Assembly (NCBI GenBank): GCA_050084515.1
Contig: CM114272.1
Span: 22,320,001 to 22,384,000 of the forward strand
Reading direction: 5' to 3'
Length of the DNA stretch: 64,000 nucleotides
Source of the DNA: Blasia pusilla
Taxonomy: Eukaryota > Marchantiophyta > Marchantiopsida > Blasiales
This document shows positions 33,568 through 46,398 of the stretch, piece after piece. A model generated the notes under the pieces. That model was not told the DNA's origin. It did no database searches and saw only the letters and a list, made by a program, of their open reading frames with translations. The position numbers and the translations under genes were made by a program. How positions within the stretch are numbered: position 1 is the first letter of the stretch; the number at the start of each line of letters is the position of its first letter.

Positions 33568-36304
33568 TAATGTCTACTCGTTATTTGTTGTAAAAAAAAC
33601 CGAGAGAAGCGAAACAATTGTAGTGGCTGATTAACCCTACCGGGGGAATGATCGACCCAAAATGACGTAAATATCACAATACCCTTCTGCCCTCTCTGAT
33701 TGCTGGCTAGCAACACACATGGTATGATAATAACAATTTCGCTTTTTTTTGGGTTGTTTTATCCACGAGGCGATAAGGACTAGAAGTGGGTGCTTGGCAA
33801 ACGTCAGTAGGTAAGTAAAGAAGCCCCAAATAACACTTTCTACAATATGTGGGAATTATTATATTCTTGCACTTTTGGTTTTGGGCACAATAGCATGGCG
33901 ACAAAAGGGATCGAAATCTTCTCTCGTTTGTGAAGTCCCATCCCTCAAATTATTGCCTCGCCTTAGAGCATTCACCATGATTCCTCCGGTTCCCCTTTTC
34001 GAATCACATTTTCCCCGCCACCCTCCCTCCTCCTCCCGAGCAGCCCACGGGAGACAACCCTCGCTAGTCACACAATTTGCATATCTCCGGAAGAAGGGAA
34101 GAGGTTGGTGAGACGGTAAACTCGCACATATGCCGAACTGGAGCCTCACTCATAAGACGGGAGCCGATGCTCGTCTGCCGACGACGACAAAAGTCGCTAA
34201 GTATCTCAAGGCGAGTCAGCGATGTTTAAACTTCCGGCGCATATCTCCGTTTGGTGACACGAACAGCCAATTATTGTCTCGGACTTCTTACGCACCACAC
34301 TTGTGCCTCTGGCTACCTACCTACACCAACCATGACTAGCGTTGCCGTCTTCGGCCAATCAACCGCCCGATCAGTGTTTCAGTGGTGTGTGAAGTGCTTT
34401 CGTTCGTTCGTTCGTTTATTTATTTGTTACGTGCGTGAAGTCTCTCCACCAAAAGACTGATACCCCCGGTTCTCCGTCCGTCTGTCCGTCTGTCTATCCA
34501 TCCATCCGGTGGCATCCACCCCTCCGACCACACATGCACGCATGCGTAGAGAGAGGACTGCTGTATATTCCTTCCATCGGGCGCCGTGAGCCGTCGGATG
34601 GGCACTCGATCTGTCCAGCGCAGCATGGAATGGCATCGGACCCTGAGCCGATCCGTCTTGGACACAATAAGACAATACGATGCGGTTCTCTTCGACTCGG
34701 AGGCGTGCTACGCAGCAAGCACTTCCGCTCGGCCAATAGGACGACCACAGACAGCCCCGGATCATGACACCCTGGACTCCGAAAAGCTGCTGGCTGTTGC
34801 TCCGCCGTCGCTCCGCTTCGACGGCCCGCCGTCCATATCCTCTCGTCTACGGAAAGATTCTCCGGCCATTAATTCTACGTAGCGATGTGTCTCGGATCCT
34901 CCAGCGGCAACGGGCGTACAGTCGAACGCCTGCATTCCGACGTACGCTCAACGGCAACCATTAACACGAGTCTCATCGCGGCTTCCGGTAGTGATTCGCA
35001 GTTCACTGCAGTAGGGAGATCATCATACCGTCCAGTTGCGTCGCGACGGGACCGTATGATGCTAATCCATCCGTATACGGTCAACGGATGCGTGTCGGTT
35101 AGTGTATTATTAGAGACCACATCTGTATTATGGGCATGCCCTAATGGACGTGGTTGCTATCTCATTCGATGGGAGGTCGACGCTGGGGTAAAGAGCGGAT
35201 GATCGTTGGATGCGGCGAGGCGATACGACGGCCGTCCGATTTCCGCGGACTGGGAGAAGAGCGGATGTAAGGGAAAGGAAAGTAGCGGGGGATGAGAAGT
35301 GCGGTGGAGGGCCTGTACAGAACAGACCTGTCTGTCTGTCTGGCAAACTAGGGGCGCGGGTCCCACAGGTGGAGCGGAGGTGGGTCTGGTCCCACTCGCC
35401 ATGAGCACAGGGGTGCGGTGCTCTACTCGCACTTCAACACCCGCGCTACTCGATCGCTCCCCTTGTCTCTCGGGTTCGGGGACGAGAATGGACGATGCGC
35501 TCCCCTTGTGCCGCAAGGGATGGAGTGGACGGTCCTGCGTTTCGGAATTGGCTGTCGAGCCGGGCATCGTGCTCAGTTGACGACGCGATGCGGTCTGGTT
35601 CGGTCTCTAATTTTGTTAGTGCCTCCCGGACAGTTGCGGCGTTCGTTTCACGGGATCCATTGGTGACGGCATTGTCGATTTGATTTGCGGAATAGATTTC
35701 TACTCCAAGACATCAGCGCAGCGTTGGAGGTTTCTCAAACTTCGTAGATATTTCTCGTGGTCGTCATACAACCTTGAACCTCGATTCCCGAACCGCACTA
35801 GCCTGTCAGGCACTGATCACTGAAAGTTGATCCGGTGCTTGCGCGTGATTTCGCTCTAGCGCGCTACAAGTCCCGGGGAATCGAGTCGGTGAAGAGCGAA
35901 CGTAATGACTGACATCGGAAACGAGTCTCGTCTGATTTCCGGATCCGGAGCTCGGATTGTACACAACTGATCCGAGAGCTTCAGCTCTTACGATAGTTCT
36001 GACAGGTGATTTTCTTGAAGGTCGCAACCTCGAAATCTCATCGATCTTTTCAAAGCCACGTCCTCCTCACCAACGCGAGTACTTAGAATCCTTCGTCCTG
36101 AGGACTAGACAGCATATTGCGTCAGCTAGTCTTGTCATGAGTTGTTCGGCGAAGAGCCCGATATACCCGTCTTTCTAAGTTTGGACCTTGAAGTACTTCA
36201 TGTTGCGATCGTGTTTGTTCCATTTGATTTGAGTCGACCTTTTGTCCACGATTTGACTGAAGGCATCTCCGTGCTTGTGTAGGAGTGTGCAGGTAGGTGC
36301 GGAA
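33568..36304. other. Region upstream of the IQD gene; no other gene recognised
   Basis: Many short frames are open on both strands in this GC-richer stretch, typical of chance frames. Simple repeats include (cgtt)n then (attt)n at 34400-34427 and a cgtc/tgtc/atcc run at 34474-34506. Part of 35.7-36.3 kb is presumably promoter and 5' leader of the downstream gene, but no TATA box or start site could be fixed. Confidence 0.4.
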
Positions 36305-39300
36305 ATGGGGAAAAAGGGAAAGTGGTTTAGCGCGGTGAAGAAGGCATTTCGTTCTCCCTCCAAGGAAGACAAATCGGTGCAACAGAAGGAGGCCGAGAAT
36401 GTGGAGCCTGTACCAAGCGGGGATTATGTCAGTAATTCCCTCTCACGCATATGGAGAAATTGAATGTTGAGGCTGTGTGATTGTTGAAAGGCTTCCGATG
36501 TAGCTGCAATGCAGTACATGGTCCAGACTTTGCAGACATCGATACGTTTTCTGGTGATCAAGTTTGTACTCTTGATGTTTTAAGCATCATCGTCAATCTG
36601 TGAGACGTGAATGTAGCTCTAGTACGATAGGTTGGTTCTTCCCAGCACACAGGAGAGTCCTAATTATGCACCTGTGATTCTTAGAGCGGGAAAGTGCAAT
36701 TTACGTCAACCCGCAGTGGTAACCTGAACATCGTAGCTCTCCTCCTGACGTTTGCATTTCAGGTGCAAAAGACTGAAAAGAAGCAACCCAAGGAGAAACG
36801 GAGGTGGAGTTTCGGCAAGGCTTCGTCACAAGTACATGGAGGAGGTGCAAAAGATTGTCAGCCACTCTCGGACAAATTTACTCAACACGAAGAACAGCAG
36901 AACCAGCGAGCAATTGCTGTTGCTGCTGCCACCTCCGCGGCAGCAGACGCAGCGGTCGCTGCTGCTCATGCAGCAGCTGCGGTTGTACGTCTCACTGGTG
37001 CCGGTGGAGCACGTCACTACTTCTATGGAGACGAGTCGAGGGAGGAGTGGGCAGCTACAAGAATCCAAACAGCTTTCCGAGGATATCTGGTATGTTACCC
37101 CGCTGAAGGCCATACCCGGTTCCGTTTTCCATTCTGGTTTCGTTCCCCAATGTAAAGTTTCCAGTACACAAGATTGCAAGTCAAGAGGGTATTGGCATGC
37201 AAAGCCTTTCACATTCCACGTCATTAGCCTGCTTTGTACGTTTGTGGCTGCCTCTCCGACCAAATGTGAGGATTGGTGATCAGGAGCTTCATTCTCTTCT
37301 TTCACCCCGCCAGTTTATCCCTCCACATTGAGCTGTGCGAATTTCAACTTCTTTTAGTTCCGTGTGGGTGGTTGTGCTTGTGAGTTTACTTCTCTTCTGG
37401 CTGTTTTCGCCATATGTTCTTTCCATGAGAATGCTTCGGCGAGGACAAAAATATCCTAATCTCATGATTTTCTCCAAATGTGTAGGCTCGGCGGGCTCTT
37501 CGCGCTCTCAGGGGTCTTGTGAGGCTGCAGGCATTGGTCCGTGGGCACACCGTTCGACGTCAAGCTACCATCACCTTGCGCTGCATGCAAGCGCTAGTCA
37601 GAGTGCAAGCCCGAGTTCGGGCTAGGCGTGTCCGTATGTCGGAGGAGGGACAAGCTGTACAACGCCAGTTATGGCAGAGGCGTCAGGACCCCGCAAATAA
37701 CCCGAACTTAGTGAAACCAAGGAAATCTGTGGTGAGTCAGAGCATGTAAAATGTTCTCGCGAATTCCGACTTATATTGCGATGCGCTGCAAATCCGTGTC
37801 GACCCGTTGGTACATAGTAATGGCAAAATATGATGTGTTGTCTTAGTTTCCATATAATCAGCAATCCCCTCACTGCTGCCTCCTACGAGTGTGTTCACTC
37901 CTGGTGGGGTGAGCCCAATCTTGGAACCGTCATCTCTGAATGATTCGTTGATGAAAGTGTTGCTTTTATGTTCAGTCGGATGTGGCGTTCTCTTTGAGTG
38001 ATACCAACGGGTGGAACGACAGCGTACGCACTGTAGAAGAGCTTCAGGCGAAGGAGCAGAGTAGGCAAGAAGCAGCCCTAAAGCGGGAAAGGGCTATGGC
38101 TTACGCATTCTCCCATCAGGTATTCATTGGAATTTAATGATGTGTTTTGCGACTCTTGATGCCAGTCTAATTATTCAGTTGGAACGTTTCCACGGAGCAT
38201 TTGACGCACTAGCATTTCTGAGAGTGTACGATTGTCGTGTATTACGCAGCAGTTATGGAGGGGTAGTCAAAAGGAGAACTCTCAACTTTACATCGATTGT
38301 GAGCCTGACAAGCCCCATTGGGGTTGGAGCTGGTTGGAACGATGGATGGCCGCCCGACCATGGGAGAACCGCGTGGCCGACACCAACTCAAAGGCTGATC
38401 TGGACGAAGCTTCCGGCCACAGTACTGACGCGGAGAGCACCAAAATTGTGGAGGTTGATTCCGTAAGAAAAAGTTTCAGCAAGCCAAGAGGAGGAGGCAT
38501 ACCAATGTCGGGACCGATCTCCAGCGGAAGCCTGAACCAGAACCATCAGAGCCAACGAGAACGACCTGTCATAGCGTCATCCGGTCCACTCTCTAATTCC
38601 CATTATCATTATCCTGATGAGCATTCTCACTACTCGCACGGAAATGGCCACAGTCACAGTCACAATCACAATCACCATAACCACTACGACATTCCGAGCA
38701 CTCCTGTTCAGAAGTCGATGAACGGTTCACTTCACCACCCATTGTCACCTCTTCCACCACTCTTGAATAGCAAAAGCATGAGTATGAGCATGTCCATGTC
38801 AACTCACCCTACTTTCCGGTCTGGTAGCCCTCGTCGTGCACCAAGAAGAGAAGATGAAGACACAAGTACTGCATCAACTACGAACAGGAGTACACCGAGT
38901 TTGATTTCGGCTGGTCACAGATTTGGAACTCGGTACAGTCTGGCCAGTATGACTGGATCCATTAGAGACGACGAGAGTCTAGCAAGCTCACCTGCTGTTC
39001 CGAACTACATGCAAATCACCCAGTCTGCCCGGGCTAAAGTACGCTCTCATAGTACACCCAAGCAGAGACCTGGAACTCCGGAAAAAGAGACGACACCTGC
39101 GAAGAAGAGATTGTCATTTCCTATTTCTGAGAATTCTGTCAACAACTCGGGGCCAGTTGCGAGAAGTCAGAAGATGTCCTTTTACTCGGTCAGAAGTCCC
39201 AGTTTGAAGGGGATGTCTGGGCCCGTCAATATCGAGAGATTCACGATGCCTCCCTCGTTGAACGGCTTTTTGGGAGACCCTGCGCTTTCTCAAAATGGAA

Positions 39301-39335
39301 GTGGTGGCGATTTGAGGAAGGCACCTTTCAGGTAA
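36305..39335 (+). CDS. IQD: IQ67-domain (IQD) calmodulin-binding protein, five coding exons
   Basis: IQD proteins are plant calmodulin-binding scaffolds linked to microtubules, plasma membrane and nucleus. Proposed coding exons: 36305-36427, 36763-37089, 37486-37731, 37976-38119 and 38253-39335, all phase 0, giving about 640 residues. Exon 1 has the family start [20 protein letters not shown]. Exon 2 has [10 protein letters not shown], an Ala-rich helix and the first IQ motif (IQTAFRGYL). Exon 3 continues the IQ67 domain ([40 protein letters not shown]). The intron splitting IQTAFRGYL from ARRALRAL is the conserved phase-0 intron of the family. Exon 5 has [20 protein letters not shown], a His-rich tract and a DUF4005-like end ([27 protein letters not shown]). 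Donors are gtcagt (weakest), gtatgt, gtgagt and gtattc. The last acceptor is cagcag, so exon 5 may instead start at 38250, adding one Gln. I see no damage. Confidence 0.93.
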
Positions 39336-42115
39336 TTTCACAGCGGAGCGTTCGACTTTCTTCCAAGACAAGTAGCTGAGCACGGGACCGTTTCAGACGT
39401 CAGGAAGTGGAGCTGAACTAGTAATTTCACCATCTTAGCGGAGTTTCGAGTTACTTCGTAAGACTGAAGTCCAGGGCACGAAAGCCATTTGGTCAACTTT
39501 AGTACAAATGCTCCGGAAGCGTACGTGGCCCAGATCGGGTCGAAACCAATCCGTGTGTGGCGAAGACGAGAGGAACGGCTACGACATTCCATTCGTGATT
39601 TAGGACCCTTAACCCGTGCTTATTAGGTTAGGCTCGATGCGGTTCGTTCGTACATGTTTATTTGTCCGACCCTCTTTCCACCCGGGTTTCTGCATGACAT
39701 TCCCTACTTCGGAAACTAGTTTATTGGTCTGGGTGTAAGTATGTACTCGCGTGTAATGCCCGTCCGAACTGTTTCAGATGGGATTAATCTTTTACCGAAC
39801 AGGTTGTACCAAAGTTCATGTGTACATTGGAATCGGGCTTATATCTAACACTGATTGCACATACAACTGAACATGTAGTAGAATAGTATGTATCGGGGTA
39901 GACTGATCTACCGTAGTGTCACCATGTACTCGAGTTTAGAGCGCAATTGAAAATACTTGCTATATAAGAATGACCACGTTCGGGACATGAGTCCCGCCCT
40001 GTTGCGTGTCTCCTTCCCTGTGTCATGTATTCTCTCGTGAAGTTGCTCTCACAGGTCAGTATGTGGTCATGATGATGTGGCACTTCTAGATTGAAAGCAT
40101 GTGGCAAAGCACGTAGATGTATGACACCGTGGCCATTTCCCATGTTTCTTGTCTCAGCGTGAAGCTGCTTGACGACGTACAATCTCGGGACTGCATACTG
40201 GCGAAGTGTAGTACCGAGATCTGCTTGCCTGATCATGTGTAGCCCAAGGAATGACGTTCGGGTGGGGAACGATTTTGATAATGCAAGACTAGATGGAAGT
40301 TTCATTGGCACTGCCCCTTTGATCTGTGCTAAACTTGCACGTTCCCGGGGGGAAAGTTCACCATGTCGATTGGGGCCGGTGGAAGTACCGGAACGGAAAG
40401 AAGGAACGTTCGGATGCACGTCCTGCAGTTTCAAGAGCACTTCACTGGAGAGAGATGTGCGGTCAGCCGGCAAATGTGTGTCAAAAAGTCCGCGAGTGCT
40501 GCCGGCTCTTCATGCATGAATCGAAAACCGAGACTCCGCATACGAAATCTGAAGCTGGGAGAAGAGGGTGTCCGTCTCGCGAGTGCACAGGGTCTGCAAG
40601 TAGTTTTCCTATTTTCGCATTGTCAAGTCGAAAACAGAAGGTGCGAACCTTGACTCCCAAATGGGCATTCTACGGACTGTAGTGAACAGCACGACTCACT
40701 AAGAGCGAGCTCCGCAATGACAAATCACAGTACCGGCCCTCCAAATCTCCGCACAGTCGCTAACGTGTTGCAGTAACAACGTGAACGAACAGAACAGAAC
40801 AGCTGATAGCGTAGAGCGTAGGATGAACCACGGAGTGCGCGGCGGGGACTTAACCGCATGGTTTCAGAGTTTCATCACCTGCAGGTATCAAACGGCCTAA
40901 TTTCCACACGAAAATGGAGACAACCCAATTTCCCGTCCTCTGTGCCCAAGCACTCTACGACTTGGCGCCTTGCAGAGACTATAACAAGAGGGTGAAATCG
41001 AGAGCGCATGTGCCCATCATTTCATTTTCTGTGCATCCAGTTTCCCACTTACTCGATTGTGAGTACTGTTTCCGCCCAAATGCGTCATAGGCTGGAAAAA
41101 GTGCAAGCACACACGCTGCAACGAATGATCCCGTTGCAGGTGGCGTTACATGGGGAAAAAAATCAAGATGAACTATGATAAGTATCGCGAGTTTGTCATG
41201 TGCAAGTTGCGCCACACAAATCTGCACTCCCACATAATACCGAGACCAGTTAACCCCTCGAGACATTGCCGCACATTGTCGGAGTAACTATGGCGGCGGT
41301 TCCTGCCCATGATTTTTCGCACCCTCCCCATAGGGAAGATCATCTCATAAGAGAATTAGGAAGTGTTTTGCCTTCTCATCGTTTTCTGTACTCATATTAT
41401 TATGAATACAAAGAGTGTCTTTTTTAATATATTTATCTTTAAATATTTTTATGTTTTAAAAATGACAATTGGATAATGAATTTTTATTTAAATGATACGA
41501 ATAATAAACAAAAATTTTAATTTAAGTACGATTTTGTAATTATTCATTAATTTTAAAACATTCTTAATTTTACGCTTGAATATCTTATTAAGTTTTTGTG
41601 TTTTTTTCTAGTTTTTCAAACATTTTTTTATGTGATGTATATAGTATGAGCACCTTATTGGTATTTTATGAGAAATTATGTTTCTCATTCAGGTAATTTT
41701 ACAGAGTTTTATCTGATATACATTCCCGATCTATGACCTTAAAAAATTTAATTCCGAATGCTATATTTCAATATACAACGGAGATTCTATATATTGAGTC
41801 GGTTTTTGTACGGTGTTTGGAATCAGAAACTAAGACGAAAATTCGAAATTTCATCCAGCTCGGTTGGCCTAACATGGAAGCTTAGTCTCCTCCTTCATTG
41901 AATCGTAACATTCTTGAATTGTCATAGTATTTCAGGATTTTCCCTTCACTGAAACGTAGTTTTTCTAAATCGTTGTAGCATTTCTCTATGTACTTTCTTT
42001 CTATGATGATTGGCTTTTATCAGAGTTATTTCGAACTAATTTTGAAATATCAAAAATCGATGAAGGTTGTTTGGTCAAAATAAAAGTTTGAACGAGAAAG
42101 TTTACGATTTAATAG
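39336..42115. other. IQD 3' flank and AT-rich DNA; no other gene recognised
   Basis: A 184-codon minus frame at 39919-40473 overlaps plus frames of 116-118 codons. None has a recognised domain and the strand is undecided. 41370-42110 is AT-rich and non-coding in appearance. Confidence 0.4.
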
Positions 42116-42631
42116 TATTCCAGTGTGGACTTTTCTGCACTGTATTACTGAAGGCAACTACTTCGTTTATTTTAGGGTCAGAAATGTGTTAGAATTCGAG
42201 AAGATAATGGCATTAATCCTCTCCTATTAGCCCCAATCTCGGTCACATACTCGCCAGCTCAATAGAAGAACAAGGGTTAGGTAATGTAGACAATTCATAG
42301 ATACTTTTCTGCCCGCTAAGCAAGTCTACTTCCGCATTCTGGTGGCCCATAACACATCCACGGTCGCCGTGAGATGGAAAGAAAGCACTGGACATTTCTA
42401 GTGTGTAAAAACTTTAAATAGTTTAGACCTTTCCGACTAGTAAGTGAAGTACAGGAATTTAGTTGGTTAGAAGCTCCAGTGGCGAGCTATTACTCTCACG
42501 TCCCCATAGAGGAGGATCAGAGCAACGAGTCTCATGGAACCCACATGCACATTGACCTCAGTTCGGGTGTACGCATATGCACTATTCTCTTGCCTTCAGT
42601 AATACAGTGTAGAAAAGTCCACACTGGAATA
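42116..42631. repeat. 42-bp inverted repeat, arms 41/42 identical, 432 bp apart
   Basis: 42116-42157 (tattccagtgtggactttt to tactgaaggcaa) and 42590-42631 are reverse complements with one mismatch. Outside the right arm comes ccgaaggcaactatttcg, echoing the gaaggcaactacttcg that ends and follows the left arm. Such arms suggest a small inverted-repeat transposon or a local inversion. No coding region between them is recognised. Confidence 0.75.
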
Positions 42632-44419
42632 CCGAAGGCAACTATTTCGTCAGCTCCCAAAACCCTAAACTCCCCAACCAGGCTCGTCATGGCCCGGCTG
42701 CAGTCACTGCCTCAGACTTGCACTGTTTCCTCTAGTCTTGATCATAGCTATCTTCTCCCTAGGACAATATAGTTCTTCCTGAACCCAAAGACGGCTCTGT
42801 TCTACTTCCATGTGGTAAGATAAGGTGATAAACTATCTGACGAGAATGAAAAGGAAGGAATCAAATAAACCAATGTGAGATCCACACGTAGAGTCAAGGG
42901 TTCCAGAAACCTGAACCGATCCTTCCTCAGAAGTAGGTCCTCGAGAATCTCAAGCCATACTAAAGACTCCATTTCGGCAGTACCTGCTATGTTTCATCAT
43001 TTTCCTTTCCCTTTCAGCTCCTGCCCACCTACACTGTGCTTGGAATCGGTACATCATTCCTATCAGACTAAACCCGGTATGATCGGGTTAAAGCAAGGAC
43101 CAAATTATAGTGGCATGTATGAGACTTCCAATTCACTACAAATCTGCGATCAGAGATTGTCTGAAAAATCGGGTGAGGGGGAAGTTGTAGGAGGCAGGAC
43201 GACGGTGAAAGCTCAGATGAGTAAGGGCTTTAGACATTAGCTGTTTTAGTCAGGGTTGGACAGGTGTGTCATTCGGACCACCTTCTCCTTCAACCAGCGC
43301 ATCCATTGAGGGGCTAAAGGAGAGTTTGCCATAGCTGGCACACCCTTTCACCACAGCCGAAACAAATCCAGCTTCCTCGCTCTTATATCCTCCCTGCCCT
43401 CAAGTCCGCACGTTCATTTGCATGCAAGATAAGCACACTTCCATAAAATCTTTACGCCATTATCAGCTTCGTTACGAGATTCAGCATAGGCATGGGACTC
43501 TATACATTTGAAAACAGTTCCGCTAGACATGGACACACAAATCATAACTCTTTGCAACTGTAAAAGGGTGCGAGCTTGGATTATCTGTACGCCAATGCGA
43601 ACTGGAACAAACAATGGCGCATAGACCTAAACGGTACAACAGAAAGAATCTAAGAAGCCACAACCCTTACAGAATTCTGCCCGCAGTTGACATTGGAACC
43701 CGTCCTCCCCAAGAGAAGCCTCACAAAAGCAAAGTTAGAAAGCCGTCCGCCCTAAAATGAACAGGCCCCCTGTCCACAGCTGATAAGCCAAATGAAATCT
43801 ACAAAGCAGCCGCCGCTCGCGCAATAACGCACTGAGACCTACATAACCCGAATTTCAGAGGAGCAACGATAGAGGCCAAGACAGGAAGGCAACCGTGAAA
43901 CGCAACAACACTGCAAAAAAAAGGGAAATAAAAACAACAAAATAGACACAAAATCATGCGTACAAAACTGCGTATGTGTTTGAGATGGGGGGGGAAGCCC
44001 GCTTCACTGCTCATAGCTCCAACTGATTGTGGAAAGCTTGCTCTGCAGGCTGTCTTCATCGCGCTATGTGTCCTACAAACCCGCATCCATGAATCTTGCA
44101 GCGCTCTAGCGCATCGCGGCGCTGCCAGGCCGTGGCGGCGGCAACGCAGCTTTGCTACAGCCCACGCGAGAGCCACCGGAGGGGGGCAAGAGGACAGCAC
44201 TCAGATAAGATCAATAGTAGTGAGCGCTTCGAGCGCATTTTTCGAACTTATACGTTCGTTCCTCTCTGAACTGACGCCGCCCTGTGCAGTGGGTATCTCG
44301 CTCGGATTACAGGATGCAATGGGGCGTCTCAACACGGGGGACGTATTAGGTTTCTTCTGCCGTAAAGTTTTCCCGTTCCGTTTTCTTTTCACCGCTATGG
44401 TCATCTTTTCTTTGCATGG
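42632..44419. other. No gene recognised
   Basis: Opposed frames of 165 codons (+, 43956-44453) and 133 codons (-, 43799-44200) overlap without any known domain. No repeats or RNA genes were noted. Confidence 0.4.
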
Positions 44420-44746
44420 TGTCATGAATTTTTTTGCATGGCACGATGTGTAGTTGGGGTGAGATGTGATTATTTGTGGGATTGGTTTCCATGAGTAGAG
44501 AGTGGGACACTAGGGAGTTCCGTCATTCGTGTGGACTTGTACATGACGTAGGAGGTCGATGTGATGTGGTGATGGTTGACGTTGTTGTTATAGATCTTAT
44601 GCGAGAGTCACTTTGGGCACATGTGGGTTGTAGAAGAGAGATTGCTACAATAGGAGCAATAACTAGGAAGGAAAGTCAGCTTTATTATTGTGGTTTATTT
44701 CAAAAAGTTCTTCTATCTTAAGCTTGAATACCAAGAACTAGTATGC
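44420..44746 (+). pseudogene. LINE C-terminal (RLE-like) relic
   Basis: Sequence from tggtttccatgagtagagag through ggacttgtacatgacgtagg to ttgttatagatcttatgcgagag parallels the RLE-like region at 6120-6290, with several substitutions and an in-frame stop in VDLYMT*EVDV. The outer gypsy element has inserted immediately downstream. Confidence 0.5.
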
Positions 44747-44750
44747 GACC

Positions 44751-44856
44751 TGTCGTGCGAATCCACATCCTCATACAACATACATCATTGACATACCATA
44801 CTCACATACATACATAATATAGACGAGAGCATCCACAAACACAAGTGTACCACAAC
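44751..44856 (-). repeat. Outer element, terminal repeat segment B
   Basis: This 106-bp segment matches 51625-51730 and 52097-52202. It lies between segment A and the target duplication, so it forms the true 3' end of the element (...ttcgcacgaca on the minus strand). Confidence 0.8.
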
Positions 44857-45137
44857 TGAAATCCGTGAAAGACCTACTGTCATAAAACACGTATAGAATC
44901 ACATACAATCGAGCCAAATCCACTCCACGATGGGAGAATCCAAGTCGAAGCTTGCGGGAACCACCATAGCCAAGAGCTCTACTCACTACCAAGGCTAACT
45001 CCCAACTAATAGGCTCAACTCAAAGAACTAACTGTTCTTTGAGTGCACTCCTCCATTATATCCTCCAAGTCCTAAGAGCTATGTATGCCCATCTCTGGAA
45101 AAGTCACCACAACGACATAATCGGTATGATCATGACA
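44857..45137 (-). repeat. Outer element, 3' repeat segment A (internally deleted)
   Basis: It shares both ends with the 363-bp segment A at 51731-52093 (tgtcatgayc...gatttca on the minus strand) but is 281 bp, lacking the part that contains ccaaccctatgtatg. A degraded version of that piece, together with a trace of segment B, appears just inside at 45140-45230, so the end has been rearranged. Confidence 0.75.
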
Positions 45138-45235
45138 AATTGAATTAATCGTAATCCAATCCAACCATACAACCAACCCTATGTATGAAACCAAACACAA
45201 TCTCTAGCTAGACACTAGGTAGCCCTATACATCTA

Positions 45236-45430
45236 CTATATAAGGTGTGACATGGTGCACGTAATCCATATCATGCAAAGATCAAGTCCTTCTAAACAAC
45301 GAGGACCATCCGACCTTCTAACATGAGAACTCCAAAAGTCAAACACACCTCGCACCAACATCACGTTGCGTAGAATACACAACATGCACCTCAAGCTAGC
45401 ACGTATCATGGCTAACATCCAACCATCCAC
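45236..45430 (-). pseudogene. Outer element, degraded PHD-finger region
   Basis: Here the minus strand keeps AMIRASLRCMLC, identical to the start of the inner PHD finger at about 52500. The following Cys/His positions are lost through rearrangement (the frame continues ILRNVMLVRGVFDFW). The outer copy could therefore not make a folded PHD finger. Confidence 0.6.
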
Positions 45431-46398
45431 ATTTGGAAGATGACATGGTGCACAATCTGTCCTTCCAAACAGACATAGTCCCCTAACATGGAACCTACAA
45501 ATTGATGGTTGATAACCTCCACAAATTGATGGTTGATAACCCGCAACGTCCCTGTGTGTTGAGCAATGGCAAGATTCTCAAAGGCTCTTGGCATAACTCT
45601 CCAAAAGAGCTCTGTCCGCTGAGAACACACTCTCATCCACATCTCTGGGTCATCAAGGTTCATCACCTCACTAGACTCCCGATGAATTGCTGTTGGCAAG
45701 TGTGGATCTCGGCCGTATAACAAAAAATAAGGTGAGAAGGAAGCCAATGATGCTTGGCAACTGAACCTATACCCCATAGCTAACCATGGCAACTGAATAT
45801 CCCAGTCTCCAAGATGCCCCTTCTTTAGGCCATACTTGCGCAATGCCCTCTTTGCCATCTGAACCACACGCTCAGCCAAACCATCCGCCTCTGGATGATC
45901 TCGAGACGTGGTCCGATGATCAATCAACGCCTTGTCACACAAGACTGAAACTCACCCAAAACTCAGACTGGTCGGTGCGTCAAGACTGCCAGCAAGTGCA
46001 CCAAAATGACTAAGCACTCTATCCAAAACGCATACGCCGTTCCTCACTTGCCTTGTCCGTAAATGCCACCAACTCAATCCACTTGAGAATTGCTCCACCA
46101 TCACCAACACATATCGATGATGTCGTATAATCAACGGTAACGGTCCCGCAAAGTCCACACTCCAACGGTAACCCAACCCCATAATAGGCAAGAGGTGTAA
46201 CTGTGGTGTAGGGGCATTGAATGATGCCCTCACCCGCTCACAAACCATACAACGTGACACCAACTGCTGCACCTGAGTATGCATGCCACGCCACCAATAC
46301 TGACCAAGGAGTAAGCTATACGTACGCTTTACCCCAAAATGTCCCAACTCCTCATGGGCATGTGGCACAATGCGCTCTCTCTGAGCCAAATGCGGCAC
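45412..46398 (-). pseudogene. Outer element integrase (DDE type), frameshifted
   Basis: 46398-45952 encodes the HHCC zinc domain (HEELGHFGVKR...YWWRGM...CMVC) and the first catalytic Asp in RWSVDFAGPLPL. 45942-45412 holds the last catalytic region (DHPEADGLAERVVQMAKRAL), including the Glu. The second Asp region lies around the frameshift near 45950 and is not clearly readable. It should be continuous with RT/RNase H: the inner copy reads through the same junction, while here a small change near 46398 creates a stop after RMWEDGR. Confidence 0.85.

Noticed and set aside
39919-40473. 184-codon minus frame downstream of the IQD gene
   Set aside because: Plus strand is open too, composition unremarkable, no domain; kept only as a note in the gap description.
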